From assembly GCA_026225945.1 (NCBI GenBank), contig JAMJFZ010003581.1, positions 12,485,001 through 12,549,000 on the forward strand: a DNA stretch of 64,000 bases, read 5' to 3'. Both the position numbers and the translations under genes were made by a program. This DNA comes from Cricetomys ansorgei (lineage: Eukaryota > Chordata > Mammalia > Rodentia > Nesomyidae). Of this stretch, positions 21,245-32,098 are shown in pieces; position 1 is the stretch's first letter; every line of letters starts with the position of its first letter. The notes beneath the pieces are model-generated. The model saw nothing but the letters and a program-made list of their open reading frames with translations. It was not told the origin of the DNA and did no database searches.

Positions 21245-21557
21245 TGTAGTAGTTCACTGCTGTGGGGGCTCAGCAAGAGGGACAAGGAGGCACTTTCAAA
21301 TGTGGAAGCCCTGCCAGACCTCAGCAGAGGGAACCACCATCTTGGCCAGTGCCAGACTCCGTAGTGGAACCCTGAGCATCTGAGCTCAGGTGTTTTTACT
21401 GATTCAGCACTCCTCAGGTGCAGATCATAAGCAATCAAACATCCCCCATGGAAATCCAACACCCGCAGACAATGCAAAACGCAAGGCCTATCCATCCCTT
21501 TTTCTAACAGTGCACAAAAACAATTATTTTAAACACAACTAAAAATAGACTTCCACA
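21245..21557 (-). mobile_element. 5' LTR, copy 4 of the TGTGGAAG family
   Basis: 313 bp, plus-strand edges TGTAGTAG and CTTCCACA. It shares the 18-bp deletion with copy 3, supporting that the two LTRs belong to one insertion or one subfamily. Confidence 0.85.
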
Positions 21558-21910
21558 CGTATTGATCTCCCTGATAGGATGGGGGAAAGCATGGACTGTG
21601 GCACTGTCCGGCGGCTGCAAGCTCAAAGGCAAGAGGGATAAGGGTGTGTGCCCAACAATCTGGAGCTCAAGCAAGTCTTGTCTCCGAATGCTCTTCCAAA
21701 CCTTAGGATCACCCTGATCCTGAGCAACAGCAAGATGTCCTCACTGAAGAATATTCCATACCAGGGGTTGAGTCTCCTTGAGAGGGGCCTTAGAAATATC
21801 AAAACGCTCTTGTGGACCAGAACGGCTAGAGATCGGTCTGCAGTGCTGACACTGCCAGAGTTCCCTGAGAGCCTGAGCCTTCATGAGGCATTCATTCGGG
21901 CAGGCTGTTC
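21558..21910. repeat. second copy of the GC-rich unit seen at 19150-19380
   Basis: Shared landmarks in order with the other side of the LTR element: tattg.tctc.ctg, ggatggggga, the gctgcaagct/caagctgcag region, caatctggagct/cagtctggagct, and aggatcaccctg.tcctgagcaac. By eye about two thirds identity. It runs into the minisatellite. Confidence 0.55.
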
Positions 21911-22910
21911 AGCGCCTGCACAAAGTTCAGGTGACTGCCTGAATTTCAGGGCCTGCACGAAATCCAGAGTGCCTATGAGACATCTGGGTGCCTGTGGGAT
22001 ACCCAGGAGGACAAGATCCCTGTGGAATAACTGGGTCCCTGTGGGCCAGATCCATTCAGGAGGTTTGGTTGCCTGTGTGAGGCCCTGATGCCTGCTTGGT
22101 GTCCAGGTGCCTGTGTGATGTCCAGTCACATATGGGATGTCTAGGGGCCTACAGCCTGGTGCTTGAGGGATATTGGGGTGCCTACATGATAGCTAGGAGC
22201 CCGTGGGAAGACAGGTGCCTATGTGAAGTCCAGGTGCCTGAGGGATGGCCAAGTGTCTATGTTTTGTATGGGTACCTGTAGAATGCCCTGGTGCATGAGG
22301 TAGGCCTTGGTACTTCCGAGATGTTGGGGTACCTGAGGGAGACCCTGGTGCCTACCGAATGTCCAGGCATCTTCAGGATGCACCAGTACACATAGGATGT
22401 CCTGTTGTCTGCAGGATGTACAGACACCTTCGAGATGCCCTGGTGCCTGGGGGATGTCCAGGTGCTTTTGAGATGTTTGGTATTTGCAGGATGTCCAGGT
22501 GCCTGTGTGGGTCAGGGTGCCTGCATGGTGTCCAGGTATCTGAAGGTTGTTTCAGTGCCTGCAGGATGCCCCGATGTCCACAAGGGTCCCTGATGCCTCC
22601 AGATATCCAGGTGCCTGTGGGATAGCCAGGTGACTCTGTGATATCTGGGTACCTGAGTGATGTCCAGGTACCTATATGATGCCTGGGTATCTGTAGGATG
22701 CCCTGGAGCCTGGGGAATTTCCTGGTGGCTGTGGGATATCTAGGCACCTATGGTATACCTGCAGGACATTCTGGTGCCTGTGGAGGTCCATGTGCCTATG
22801 GTATGCCCTGGCACCTGCAGGGTGTCCTGGCACTGGAGGGAAGCCCTAGTGCTTGAGATAGACCCTAGTGTCTGGGTGTCTGCTGGAGGCCCAGGTGCCT
22901 GCAGGCTTTG
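21911..22910. repeat. 19-bp-period minisatellite, about 50 units
   Basis: Consensus about ggtgcctgtgggatgtcca. Unit starts fall exactly 19 bp apart over long runs, for example 22214, 22233, 22252, 22271, 22290, 22309, 22328, 22347, 22366, 22385, 22404, 22423, 22442 and 22461. Occasional 17-, 18- and 20-bp units and one longer interruption near 21987-22065 occur. Units are diverged from each other, so the array is old. Because 19 is not a multiple of 3, open frames up to 124 codons here (for example minus 22373-22747) are products of the repeat, not genes. Confidence 0.93.
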
Positions 22911-23029
22911 GGTAGAATTTGGTCATGCTTGGTCTCAGGTTGGTATGGAACAGGTAGATACATGATCAGAGCAGCCTGCTGACTCCAAGAATTAATATGG
23001 CAATGCTACATCCACCCTCCTGGACTCAG

Positions 23030-23071
23030 TTTTCTTTCTTTCTTCCCCTCTTTTCCCCTTCCTTCCTTTCT

Positions 23072-23157
<86 letters not shown>

Positions 23158-23165
23158 TTCCTCCT

Positions 23166-23202
<37 letters not shown>

Positions 23203-23236
23203 TTTCTTTCCTTCCTTCCTTCTTTCTCTTCTCTTT

Positions 23237-23280
<44 letters not shown>
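23030..23280. repeat. (CTTT)n plus (CT)n homopyrimidine tract, 251 nt
   Basis: Every base from 23030 to 23280 on the plus strand is C or T: mixed CCTT, a long (CTTT)n core, then about 18 CT units. Confidence 0.97.
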
Positions 23281-23282
<2 letters not shown>

Positions 23283-23284
23283 GG

Positions 23285-23383
23285 CTCAGGGGTGGGAGAG
23301 TGGAACAGGGAGGAATGTGAAGAGGGCTATTACCGAAATACACTGTGTGGAACTCAAATTATTAATAAAAATATTATTAAAAA
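23285..23383 (+). mobile_element. L1 (Lx-like) 3' end
   Basis: ggtgggagagtggaacaggg, then attaccgaaatacactgtgt, ggaactcaaattattaataa (polyadenylation signal) and an A-rich end. Closely parallels the L1 3' end at 29010-29138. Confidence 0.6.
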
Positions 23384-23960
23384 GACTTAGATGAAAACCT
23401 TGGATCTACCATGATGCTCATTCCACCGCAAAGTCCCACCTGATCACATCTGCACAGTTCTGTCCTGCAATCTGAGGTAACATATCCATATGCTTTGGGA
23501 CCTGGTACATTTCTGCCTCCTATATCAGGTAGAGGAAGAGTGAAATAGCCGTGTATTCTGCACACTGCCCAAGATGTCAGGAGCACTGGAGCAGAATGGC
23601 ATCAGGACACTCGCTCCACGCTGACATTGGGAAAGGCACTGTGGGAAGGTGGTGTTTAGGATGGATGCTGGGCTCTCATTCCATCAGTGGCTCTTGACTT
23701 GAAGCCACTGATTCTTCTTAGCCCGTCTTGCTTTCAATTCTTAGTGAGAGTGCTTACCAGCCTTAGACCACACCAACCAGAGTCTGTTTCTGAGGTTTTA
23801 GAACTTGGTTCTCCAGGGCAAGGGTTATCATCCCTCTCTGTGAAGAAGTTTACAAATACGAAATATTGGAAAGTTCTTAGAGAGAAATGATGTTGAATCT
23901 TATTTATTTATGTTAAATTTACTTTATTATAATTAATTCACAAATAAAAATATCATACAG
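23384..23960. other. single-copy stretch
   Basis: No repeat or gene recognised; AT-rich toward the right. Confidence 0.4.
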
Positions 23961-24359
23961 CGTCTTAGGGTTTCTATTGCTTAGATAAAACACCATGGCC
24001 AGAAGCTACTTGGGAAGGGAAGGGTTTCTTTCAGTTTGTGACTCTCAGATCATCCGCTGTCACTGAGAGAAATCACGGCAATAACTCAAGGCAGGAACCT
24101 GGGATCAGGAACTGAAGCAGAGGCCATGGAGGAGCGCCACTTCCTGGCTCCATAGCTCGTGGCTTGCTCAGCCTGCTTTCTTAGATACCCCAGGACCATC
24201 AGCTCACAGTGAGCTGGGCCCTCGTACTTCACTCGTTTATCAAGGCAATAGCCCACGGTCTTGCCTACAGGCCAATCTTATGGAAGCATTTTCTCAATTA
24301 AGAGTCTCCCTTCTAGATATGTCTAGATTGTGTCACGTTGACATAACCCAGCCAGCACA
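23961..24359 (-). mobile_element. MT/ORR1-like MaLR LTR
   Basis: Complement order: gtcttagggtttctattgct, agataaaacaccatggccag, aagctacttgggaaggg, gaagcagaggccatggagga, cttgctcagcctgctttctt, atggaagcattttctcaatt, and the end gttgacataacccagccagcaca. Full length, about 400 bp. Confidence 0.8.
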
Positions 24360-24483
24360 ATTTTAATGAAGCCATTCAAACACTTCCCTAGTCCTAAGCT
24401 CTATACATCTCAGTGGACTTTGTATCATTAGCTCTAAAGCAAAAGAGCTTTAGGGCTAATTACGTTTTCAGATACTTATCTAC
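24360..24483. other. 124-bp spacer with a 14-bp-stem inverted repeat
   Basis: Contains attagctctaaagc (24427-24440), loop aaaaga, gctttagggctaat (24447-24460). The arms pair fully if one T-G wobble is allowed. Confidence 0.85.
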
Positions 24484-24852
24484 TGTTCTAGTTTGCTTTC
24501 TGTTCCTGTGACAAATGCCATGACCAAAAGCAACTTGGAAAGGAAAAAGTGTATTCCAGGTTATACTTTCAGGTCTCAGCCCATCGTTGAAGGAAATCGG
24601 GGTAAGAACTCAAGCAAGAACTCAAGTGGAAACTATGGATCTCTGTCTGACTTACACAGCTAGCTTTCTTATGCAGACCAGGCCCATGTGATCAGGGATG
24701 GTGCTGCCCACAGTGGGCTGGCTCTCTCGTAAATCATGAACCAAGGCTGTCTCTCACAATAGTATTCACAAACCAGTCATATCTGAACAATCGAGGTTTC
24801 CTCTTCCCAGGTAACTCTAGGCTGTATCAAGGTAAAAACAAAAACTCATCAG
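24484..24852 (-). mobile_element. second MT/ORR1-like MaLR LTR, same orientation
   Basis: tgttctagtttgctttctgt, gccatgaccaaaagcaactt, ggaaaggaaaaagtgtattc, cacagtgggctggctctct and ttcctcttcccaggtaactc. A different subfamily from its left neighbour. Confidence 0.8.
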
Positions 24853-24952
24853 CTCATCCACCATAGTAACGAGTAAATAAAATGAACAAATAAAATTGTA
24901 ATTGGTGTTGAATCTTGATTTATAACGCAGTACCAAATCATCCTTGTTATCA

Positions 24953-25432
24953 TTTTACTGTGAACCTATAAAACACAAACCTCCACAAAAGACTTGCCTA
25001 AAAAATGTCCCAAAGTGCAAACAGCTTAGGCAAGTATCCATCTGTAGGGAACGGGACTGAGGTTAGAATATTTACACAATGGCACACTGTTAGACACTCC
25101 ACAAATGGTAAAGAATCAACATGTTAGCAATGCAACACGAATGAATCTCAAAACATGTAGAAGGAAACCTTGTGTAATGAGTGAGAGTCTGAAGTAGCAG
25201 CTAGATTCTGTTTCTAGAACTGACGGAAATAGATCGTGGAGGGACTATCACAAGAACACGGCTGCCCCGGGGCTGGGATGGAGACTTGGGATGGAGTGGA
25301 GAGGGGCATGACAGAATTGTCTCAGAAGGTGTTAATATTCCATATTCCATAAGGGTTTGAGTTATGATTAGGAAAATACATTGTGCAAGTTTTGTATATT
25401 TTTAATGTGTGATGATGTCTTCTTAAAAGGAT
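24953..25432 (+). mobile_element. ancient L1M 3' end
   Basis: ctccacaaaagacttgc, then caagtatccatctgtaggg, tttacacaatggcacactg, cacgaatgaatctcaaaaca, ctgtttctagaactgacgg, gctgccccggggctgggatg, and a terminal part with ttaatgtgtgatg. This is the classic old-L1 sequence at the ORF2/3' UTR junction and beyond; no frame remains open. Confidence 0.75.
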
Positions 25433-25435
25433 GCT

Positions 25436-25764
25436 GCTGGGACTGGAGGGGAATCTCAGACGGTAAAGTACTGACTTTAAAGCATGAGAACCCAAGTTCC
25501 ATCCCCTAACCTGAATGAAAAAGGGCCGGATGGTGGCCCATGCTTCGTAATTCCAGCACCTGAGAAGCAAAGGCAGGCTCATGCACCAGACCTGTCAAAT
25601 CACTGAGTTTCGGGCCCGTGAGATATCCTGTCTCAAGAAGAGATGGTTGGTGTCCTGAGAAGAAACACCTGAGGTTAACCTCTGGCTTCTACATGTACAC
25701 ATGAGATACACACACACAGACACACACACACAGACACAGACACACACACACACACACACACACA
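25436..25764 (+). repeat. composite tRNA/B1-type SINE (B4/RSINE1-like) with (CA)n tail
   Basis: tRNA-like head ggactggaggggaatctcag, agttccatcccc; B1-like middle ggtggcccatgcttcgtaat, ccagcacctgagaagc; then atatcctgtctcaagaagag, cacctgaggttaacctctgg and (CA)n 25708-25764. Confidence 0.7.
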
Positions 25765-26905
25765 ATGGTTTTGAAGATCATCTGAGCTTGTTCATCAGTT
25801 TTAAGCTAGCCTCTGGGTTTGTGGCCAGCACTTTGAAGACCCTCTGTCTCTGGATTCCCTTGTTATTGCTGGGAAGTCACTTATTCTAACTGCTGTGCTT
25901 TTGTGGGATCTTGCTGGCTACTCTTATTACCACCTCTTTATCTTTTGTGTTTTGTGCCTATAGTGCAGGTGAGTCTAAGGGATAAATTTCTTGCACTTAT
26001 TCTGCTGAGAAGTTACAGATTTGCAGCTCTGATTCTTCTGTCTTTGACCCATTCTAGAAAATTCCCAGCTATTATTCTTTAGCATATGACTATAGCCATT
26101 TAATAAGTCCTCCGATGTATTAATAAAGACACATGAGACATTTTTAAAGGTACAGACAGACCTCAGAGAGCACAGCACATCATCTTCCAGGTCCAACTCC
26201 TCTCTGAATCCAGGCAGTTTTTTCTTGTCTTAAAAGCCCTTCTTAGATCTCTCTTAGAAATCTATTACATGATCAAAGAGATACAATGGTTTTACTCTTC
26301 CCAAACCTTTGGCCATTGGGGCATGTCCCCATTTGTAGTAGGGCACCACCAACACAAAACAGACTAGGCACCACCTTGTCTGAGCCATGTCCATGTTTCT
26401 AGTGGGGTAACTACAGAATGATAGGAGAGACCAGGCCACACCCTTTGCTGCCTCTTGTCTGGCGGAGTAGCCAAATACCTCTTAATCTATTTACATTGAG
26501 CAAAGGTGGAATGGCTATATTTACATTAGAAAGCAGACTGCTTCAGCTATAGACATCACATCCTGCTAGGATTCAGGCAGCCAGTGCAATGATTGTCTTC
26601 AGCGAACACAATATCTGGAGACATGTTCAAATAAACCACCACATGACATCCCCATATTCAGCATCAGCTACTTGGGGGACTCCAGTCAGACCTCACAGTA
26701 CTGTCTTTCTATCCTCCACTGTTCTATGGCATCCAGGACAGTCCTGCAGACAGAATTCTAGTTTGGATTCTAGTTTGTAACTGCAGTCACTGGTTTCCTA
26801 ACATTAAGAATTTTCATTTATTTACTTTTGAAATCTACCAGGTTGTCGCAAAGCTGTTACTATTTTGTTACTCTTTCCTCGCCTTTGAATTTTTCTTTAA
26901 ACAAA
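25765..26905. other. single-copy or unrecognised stretch
   Basis: No confident repeat match and no gene. Open frames are under 75 codons. Confidence 0.4.
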
Positions 26906-27062
26906 GAGCTGAGTGTGTTGTTGCATGCCTGTAAACCCAGCACTAGGGCGGCAGAGGCAGAAAGATCTAATGTTTTGGGTCAGCCTGGGCTACCTAACAA
27001 GTCCCACACTAGCCTGAGCAACAAGGGACCCCAGCTCCCCAAACAAAACAAACAACAAAAGT
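26906..27062 (+). repeat. diverged B1-like SINE
   Basis: gctgagtgtgttgttgcatg, cctgtaaacccagcactagg, gcggcagaggcagaaagat, cagcctgggctacctaacaa, and an A-rich tail aaacaaaacaaacaac. About full B1 length. Confidence 0.7.
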
Positions 27063-28699
27063 TTCTTTAAACATATACAATAGAGTTACTTTACATTGTG
27101 TATATACTGTTTCTAGACTATATTGTCTTTGAGTTTCTAATTGTATCATTTTTTTTCCCTCTTAAGATTTTCACTCAGTTTGCCTCCTCCTGTGTGCAAT
27201 AATTTTTGCTTAGTTGAAAACATGAGATTTTTTTTTCATATCTGGGCTAAAATATTTTTCATGAAGTAATTTTGCTTGCTCACACTGGGTACCTGGGGAC
27301 ACTGCTAATCTGGGACAACTTTAAAATAAATATCTAGCTTGAAGTGATCAGAATGGCATCAGACACATCTAAATGTATTCTTAGAGTTGACATTTCCCCG
27401 GGGACACATTTATCTTTTCCTATTTGCAAATTCCAAAGCTGAGGTCAGCAGCTATGTCCTGAGCTTCCTGCTGCAGCACAGGTTCAGTCTCCAGGGTGCA
27501 GGGCATTAAGGGATACTCTCTACTGTGACCTTAAAGAAGTCTCTCTCTACCTGTGGTTAACTTGGCCACTGAGGATCAGGAGACTCCCTAAGGAAATTCC
27601 TGCCTATTGCAATAACCCCCTTCCCTGACTTTGGATATTTAATGGGTGGTCCTGTGAAAACACTGGATCTTGTTGCTCAACACATGGAAACCTCTGTCTG
27701 AAGAGACTTTATTTTTTTCATGGACTATAAGTTTGAGAGATAGTGCCTTATACTGAGGCGTCTACGGTAATTTGTTACCATTGGCTTAATTCATTTTGTT
27801 CCCTTTGCTAGGTATTAGACAGAATACATATAAGAGAAACAACTAAAGCGTTTATATAATAAGATGCTATTTTACTCCACTTTGCATCTCATTTGCAGTA
27901 CCCGAGTTTCCAGAAGAAAGCAGTGACCACCTTATCCTCCCACCCCCATCTCACACCTTGCAATCAAACCCACCCTCTCTGTCACTAAAAATAAATAGAA
28001 ATCCAATTAAAAACCGGGTGCTTGCTCTGCAAACACAGCTTTGCAATAAATCTCTTGGCCTCCCCTTTCCACCAGATTGCCATCCCTAAATACCCAGAAG
28101 CTCCTTTATAAAAACTTTGGAGCTTGCACAGTTCTCTCTCTCTCTCCCTTTAAGTTCTCCAAAATCTCAGTTATTGGATTGCCCTTCACTATTGATTTTG
28201 GATCAGTTATTTTTGCTTCCATGGAAGTCTTAAAACACTGTTCTCTTACATCTGCAAACATGCAAATTTTCGTGCAGATTTTCAGGTCTTCGGCTACAGT
28301 GTCTTCCACCCTCATTCTGTCCTGCTGTCACTGTACGGATCTTACCTACTTTTAAAGGAGGGTGTTTGAGTTGTGTTTCTCAGGATCTTGTCAAAATTGC
28401 ATTCCCTTTACTTCATAGAAAGCAACTTCGATTTTACCTCAAACTTTCATGAAAAATAATTGCCATCAAAAAGAAAACAACAAATAAACAAATAAAACTC
28501 TTCATTGTCCTAAGGAAAGGCAGCCTTTAACTATATCATTAAAGCAAAAAATAACCTTAAGTGTGTTTTCATTCCTGTATATTGTAAATGGTTTTTAAAA
28601 AGAAAAGAAAACTTTTCTTACAGAAATCCAGGTGTTTTGGTCGTTCAAGTATTGGGCTCTTAAGAGAGTGTTTTCCCTTCCCACCTAACTCCAAAGGCT
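27063..28699. other. single-copy AT-rich stretch
   Basis: About 1.6 kb without a recognisable transposon. Opposed frames at 28077-28355 (92 codons) and 28106-28315 (69 codons) show no family. No splice-framed exon seen. Confidence 0.45.
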
Positions 28700-29138
28700 G
28701 AGACCATTACAGGACAGAGGGTAAAAAGATTTTAAGAGCCAGAAATCAGAGAGGACTGGGGTGAAATAGTGTCTTCTGGACATGACAGGACCACTGCAAG
28801 CACCATCTAAAAGCAGCTGTGGCTGCCTGTTTAGGACCTGCATAAGGTCAAGCTAGTCAGCATTCATCATGGAGAAGCTATGGCTGAAGAGCTATGGCTG
28901 GTTGACAGTTTCAAGGGTGATCAGTTTTCTTTGAGGGTGTGGCTTCTGGTGGGTCAACTACTCTCCAGTGGATGGCCCCATCCTGGGTAATTAAAAAGAA
29001 AAGAAGACACAAAGTTGGTGGTGGGGTAGGGTAGGTCTGATTAAGTAGGGGGAAAGAGTGAGAGAAGAATATCATCGAAGTACATTGTGTGAAATTTTCA
29101 AAGAGCTAATAAAAATATTTAAAATTTAAAAAAAAAAA
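28700..29138 (+). mobile_element. L1 Lx-type 3' UTR
   Basis: gtgtcttctggacatgacag, gaccactgcaagcaccatct, agctgtggctgcctgttta, aggtcaagctagtcagcatt, ttttctttgagggtgtggct, gtacattgtgtgaaattttc and aataaaaatatttaaaat. Order and wording fit the Lx 3' UTR closely, ending in an A-tract. Confidence 0.85.
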
Positions 29139-29169
29139 CCAAAAAGTGTATGTTCCTTAGAAGAGTAAC

Positions 29170-29545
29170 ATGTTAGTCCAACTTTTTGTCACTGTGACAG
29201 ATACTTGAGGAAAAGAGTTCAACGAGGAATAGTTATGTTGGCTCACAGTTTCAGGGGTCCACAGTCTATGATCAGCCTGCTCTGTTGCTGTGGGTTTGTG
29301 GTGTGGCAGAACATCATTGCAGCAAGAACTCAAGGCAGAGCAGAAATTGCTCACCACAGGAAACAGAGAGGCACACACACAGGCAGAGAAAGGGATAAGG
29401 ATAGCATGTGTATTTCTAGAGGTTATCCCTAATGACCTGTTTGCTTCTCCCAGTCCCTACCTCCCAATTATACCATCAAATCCAGCAAGGGGTTAGTTCA
29501 TTGCCAAGGGCAGGTCTTCATGATCCAGTTACCCGGAAGAGGGAA
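29170..29545 (-). mobile_element. MaLR LTR (MST/MLT/ORR1-like)
   Basis: Complement order: ttagtccaactttttgtcac, tgtgacagatacttgagga, ggctcacagtttcaggggtc, tgggtttgtggtgtggcaga, gaaattgctcaccacagg. The right part fades near 29545. Confidence 0.6.
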
Positions 29546-30756
29546 ACATGCCTTCCATGTATATGCCCTTTTGAGGAGTACCCAGAGTCAAGCTATATAA
29601 AAAATTCTCTTTCACTTACCCAGGAACTTTGGGCTTCTAACAAAGGGAAAAGGAGGGGCAAGAGTTGGGAAAATAAAAATCCTTGTTCTTCCCTCATATG
29701 TCCTTCACACTCTTTGGGGAATCTCAGATAACAAGTTGCTGTAATATTCTAGCTGTCTCTACCTACCCTATTGTATAAGCACCATTCCCGGGGAGATGTT
29801 AACAAATGTTTACCAACACCAGTTAGTGTACCAATGACAGATCAAAGTAACAGTCCCTCTGTAGGGTAAAGGAGTGAGTTATTCAAAGGCAGCTGCACCA
29901 TCAAAAGCCCACTCCAGTGTTGGTGACAACATAAGAATGCTGGAACCTTGGAGCTCTCTCCACAACTTGCCGACGACTCGACAAGCCAGAGAGTCTCCTC
30001 TCCTCAGCAGTCCTTTCAGCTTCTTTAACCTCCAGGAGGAGGGGCTTTGTGTATCTGGTAAGTTTCAGGGTCTTCCTGAGTTTTGTGAGCTGCTCTCTCC
30101 CCGAGTATTAACATGCCTCCCTTCAAGATGGACTGTTTCAACTCCAAAGAAATTGCTGCCCAACGATCCATTTAATATGCTTTAACTTAATATAGTTTCA
30201 CATGCTCTAGCTTTGCAACAACTGAATAAAGCAGAACTATGGTGACCACATTGTCGCATGCACAGGACGAGGCATTCCAGGTTAGCAGACTTTCCTCAGA
30301 CCTCACTCCACTTTCAACTAAGGCACAGGACTGCTCTGCTGCCTCCAGTGTCTGTGCTCTTTATCGTTTAGAGATTGCTGAAATTTGTGAAACACTTTTG
30401 CTGTCATAAACGTAAAGACATACCATTTATTTTTAGCACATTACAACCTTATATCAACATAATGCATCTTCTCTAATACCTCTGCCATTAAAGTGCATTC
30501 TTCCGATTATTAATATTGTCGTGTGTTTTCTCCTTAGTAGTATTTCCATGAGCCACTCGTATTCCCATGATTTATCTTTGGCTTTTTAAATAAAACTTGG
30601 TCTTTTTGGTATCTGTCAGCATAGTGGTGAGTTTTGTTTTTCCTTTGTTCATTTATGGACTTGTTACTGAATTTTTAAAAACTTTTATAAATATTTTTTT
30701 GTTTTCTTTCCTTTATGAACTAGAAAGTTTTACTGTATATTTCTCTAATTGTATTG
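29546..30756. other. unrecognised stretch, possible LTR-like piece
   Basis: 29870-30250 has LTR-like composition and an AATAAAGC signal near 30224, but I cannot name a family or see both ends. A 103-codon frame (29874-30185) shows no domain. Confidence 0.3.
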
Positions 30757-30978
30757 GTTTTTTTTTTTGTTTTTGTTTTTGTTTTTGGGTTTTTTTTTGT
30801 TGTTGTTGGTTTTTTTCTTTTTTCTTTTTTTGGTTTTTCGAGACAGGGTTTCTCTGCTGTAACTCTGGCAGTCTTGGAGCTCACTCTGTAGACCAGGCTG
30901 GCCTCAAACTCACAGAGATCCTCTTGCCTCTGCCTCCCCAGTGCTGAGATTAAAGGGGTGCGCCACCACTGTCAGGCC
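30757..30978 (-). repeat. B1 SINE with long T-rich (reverse A-tail) flank
   Basis: T/G-rich 30757-30831 is the complement of a degenerate A tail. Then cgagacagggtttctctg, gagctcactctgtagaccag, gctggcctcaaactcaca, gcctctgcctccccagtgct and gcgccaccactg. Confidence 0.9.
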
Positions 30979-31043
30979 GATTGTATTGAATTTAAATATT
31001 CTAATTTCTAGAATTTTTCAGAAATGGTTGCAATTTAAAAGTC

Positions 31044-31300
31044 CGGGGGGCTTGGGATGTAGCTCAACTGGTGGAGGGCTTGCCTGGAATGCATGAAACC
31101 CTGGGTCCACTCCTCAGTACCACAGAAACTGCACAGGCTGTCACACATCTGTAATCCCAGCATGAGGGAGGTACAGCCAGGAGGATCTGAAGTGCAAAGT
31201 CATCCTCTGCTATCTAGCATGCCTGGGGACAGCCCGAATACAAGATATCCTGTCTCAAAAAAGGGAAATAAATAAAACTGTGTTGAATGAAAAAAAAAAA
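31044..31300 (+). repeat. B4 SINE (ID head plus B1-like body)
   Basis: Head ggggcttgggatgtagctca, gtggagggcttgcctgg, accctgggtccactcctcag; body cacacatctgtaatcccagc, ggaggatctgaagtgcaaag; end atcctgtctcaaaaaagg plus an A tail with AATAAA. Confidence 0.85.
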
Positions 31301-31372
31301 AATCTCGATTTCTAGATCTAACCAGCAAGTCAAGTCTCCTTCAGGTTTTGTTTGCTTTTGTTTTGTTTTGCT

Positions 31373-31495
31373 CTTTTTTTTTTTTTTTGACACAGGGTCT
31401 CACTATGTACCCTGAAACTCACTCTGTGGACTAGGTTAGCCAGGAATTCACAAAGACCTGCCTACCTCTGCCTCCTGCGTATATAACCGTGCCCC
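31373..31495 (-). repeat. B1 SINE, 3' portion best preserved
   Basis: T14 tract then gacacagggtctcactatgt, aaactcactctgtggactag, and cctacctctgcctcctgcg. The head is degraded. Confidence 0.75.
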
Positions 31496-32007
31496 ACCCT
31501 CTCTCAAATGATGAATTCCCATTTGTTTCTCCATGTTTTTGATGGTCCCCATGTGATGCTGCCACAGATCTCCCCTCCAAGACGTGGTCTGGAAATCAAG
31601 ACCAGTGGCATCACAGCACACCCAGTGTTGTGATGGGAAAGGGTGGTATTCACGTGGCCTCTCTAGCTGTTCCCAGCAAACCCAGCTCCATAAAGGAGTT
31701 GCTCATGTACACCCCTGTGGTCAGGACACTGATGGGGTCCTTGCATACTGGTAGAGCTGGTGTTTTGAACTTTCTGCAGGCACCAGAGGAGAGACAGTCT
31801 GAGTTTCTCACCAGATGACTCAAACATTGGAAAGAGAAAGGAGGACTATGAGATCACTGTTGAAGGATCACCACTCCTTCTGTGCTGGGACTTTGAACCT
31901 CTGTTTCCCAAGTGTTAATTGCCTTTGATTTAAGTCGATACGATTAGTTTCTTGTATCTAATATTTAACTCTTCAAGAGGCTCATTATTATCTCTTTACT
32001 AAAATAT
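31496..32007. other. single-copy stretch
   Basis: No repeat or gene recognised. Confidence 0.4.
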
Positions 32008-32098
32008 GTAGGATTTGTTTTTTCCTCTGCTAGGAACAGATCCCAGGGCTTTGTGCTTGCCAGGGAGCACTGCACCATTGAGCTATCTCTCTGCACCC
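32008..32098 (-). repeat. ID/B4-type SINE head
   Basis: ctgctaggaacagatcccag, ggctttgtgcttgccaggga and cattgagctatctctctgc: complement of a tRNA-derived ID/B4 head. Confidence 0.6.

Larger units (their letters stand above)
19477..21557 (-). mobile_element. non-autonomous LTR element (two LTRs), reverse orientation, class II ERV-like
   Basis: On the minus strand the order is: 5' LTR (21557-21245), a primer-binding-like sequence at 21242-21223, about 1.45 kb of internal sequence, a polypurine tract at 19808-19796 (agaaaaggggaaa) directly abutting the 3' LTR (19795-19477). The primer-site-like stretch starts TGGTGCC and contains AACTTGGGGCC, closest to a tRNA-Lys(CTT)-type site with a 2-nt insertion. 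No gag, pro, pol or env-like frame is visible inside; the longest minus-strand internal frame is 83 codons (19991-20242). The flanks CAAATT and CGTATT share 4 of 6 positions, a decayed target duplication at best. Mobilisation would have needed proteins from another element. Confidence 0.8.

Noticed and set aside
22373..22747. 124-codon minus-strand open frame rich in Pro/Gly/Thr
   Set aside because: Lies wholly in the 19-bp minisatellite; the repeat explains the open frame and periodic residues.
23026..23343. Glu/Arg/Lys (minus) and Phe/Leu/Ser (plus) low-complexity frames of over 100 codons
   Set aside because: Direct translation of the (CTTT)n(CT)n tract.
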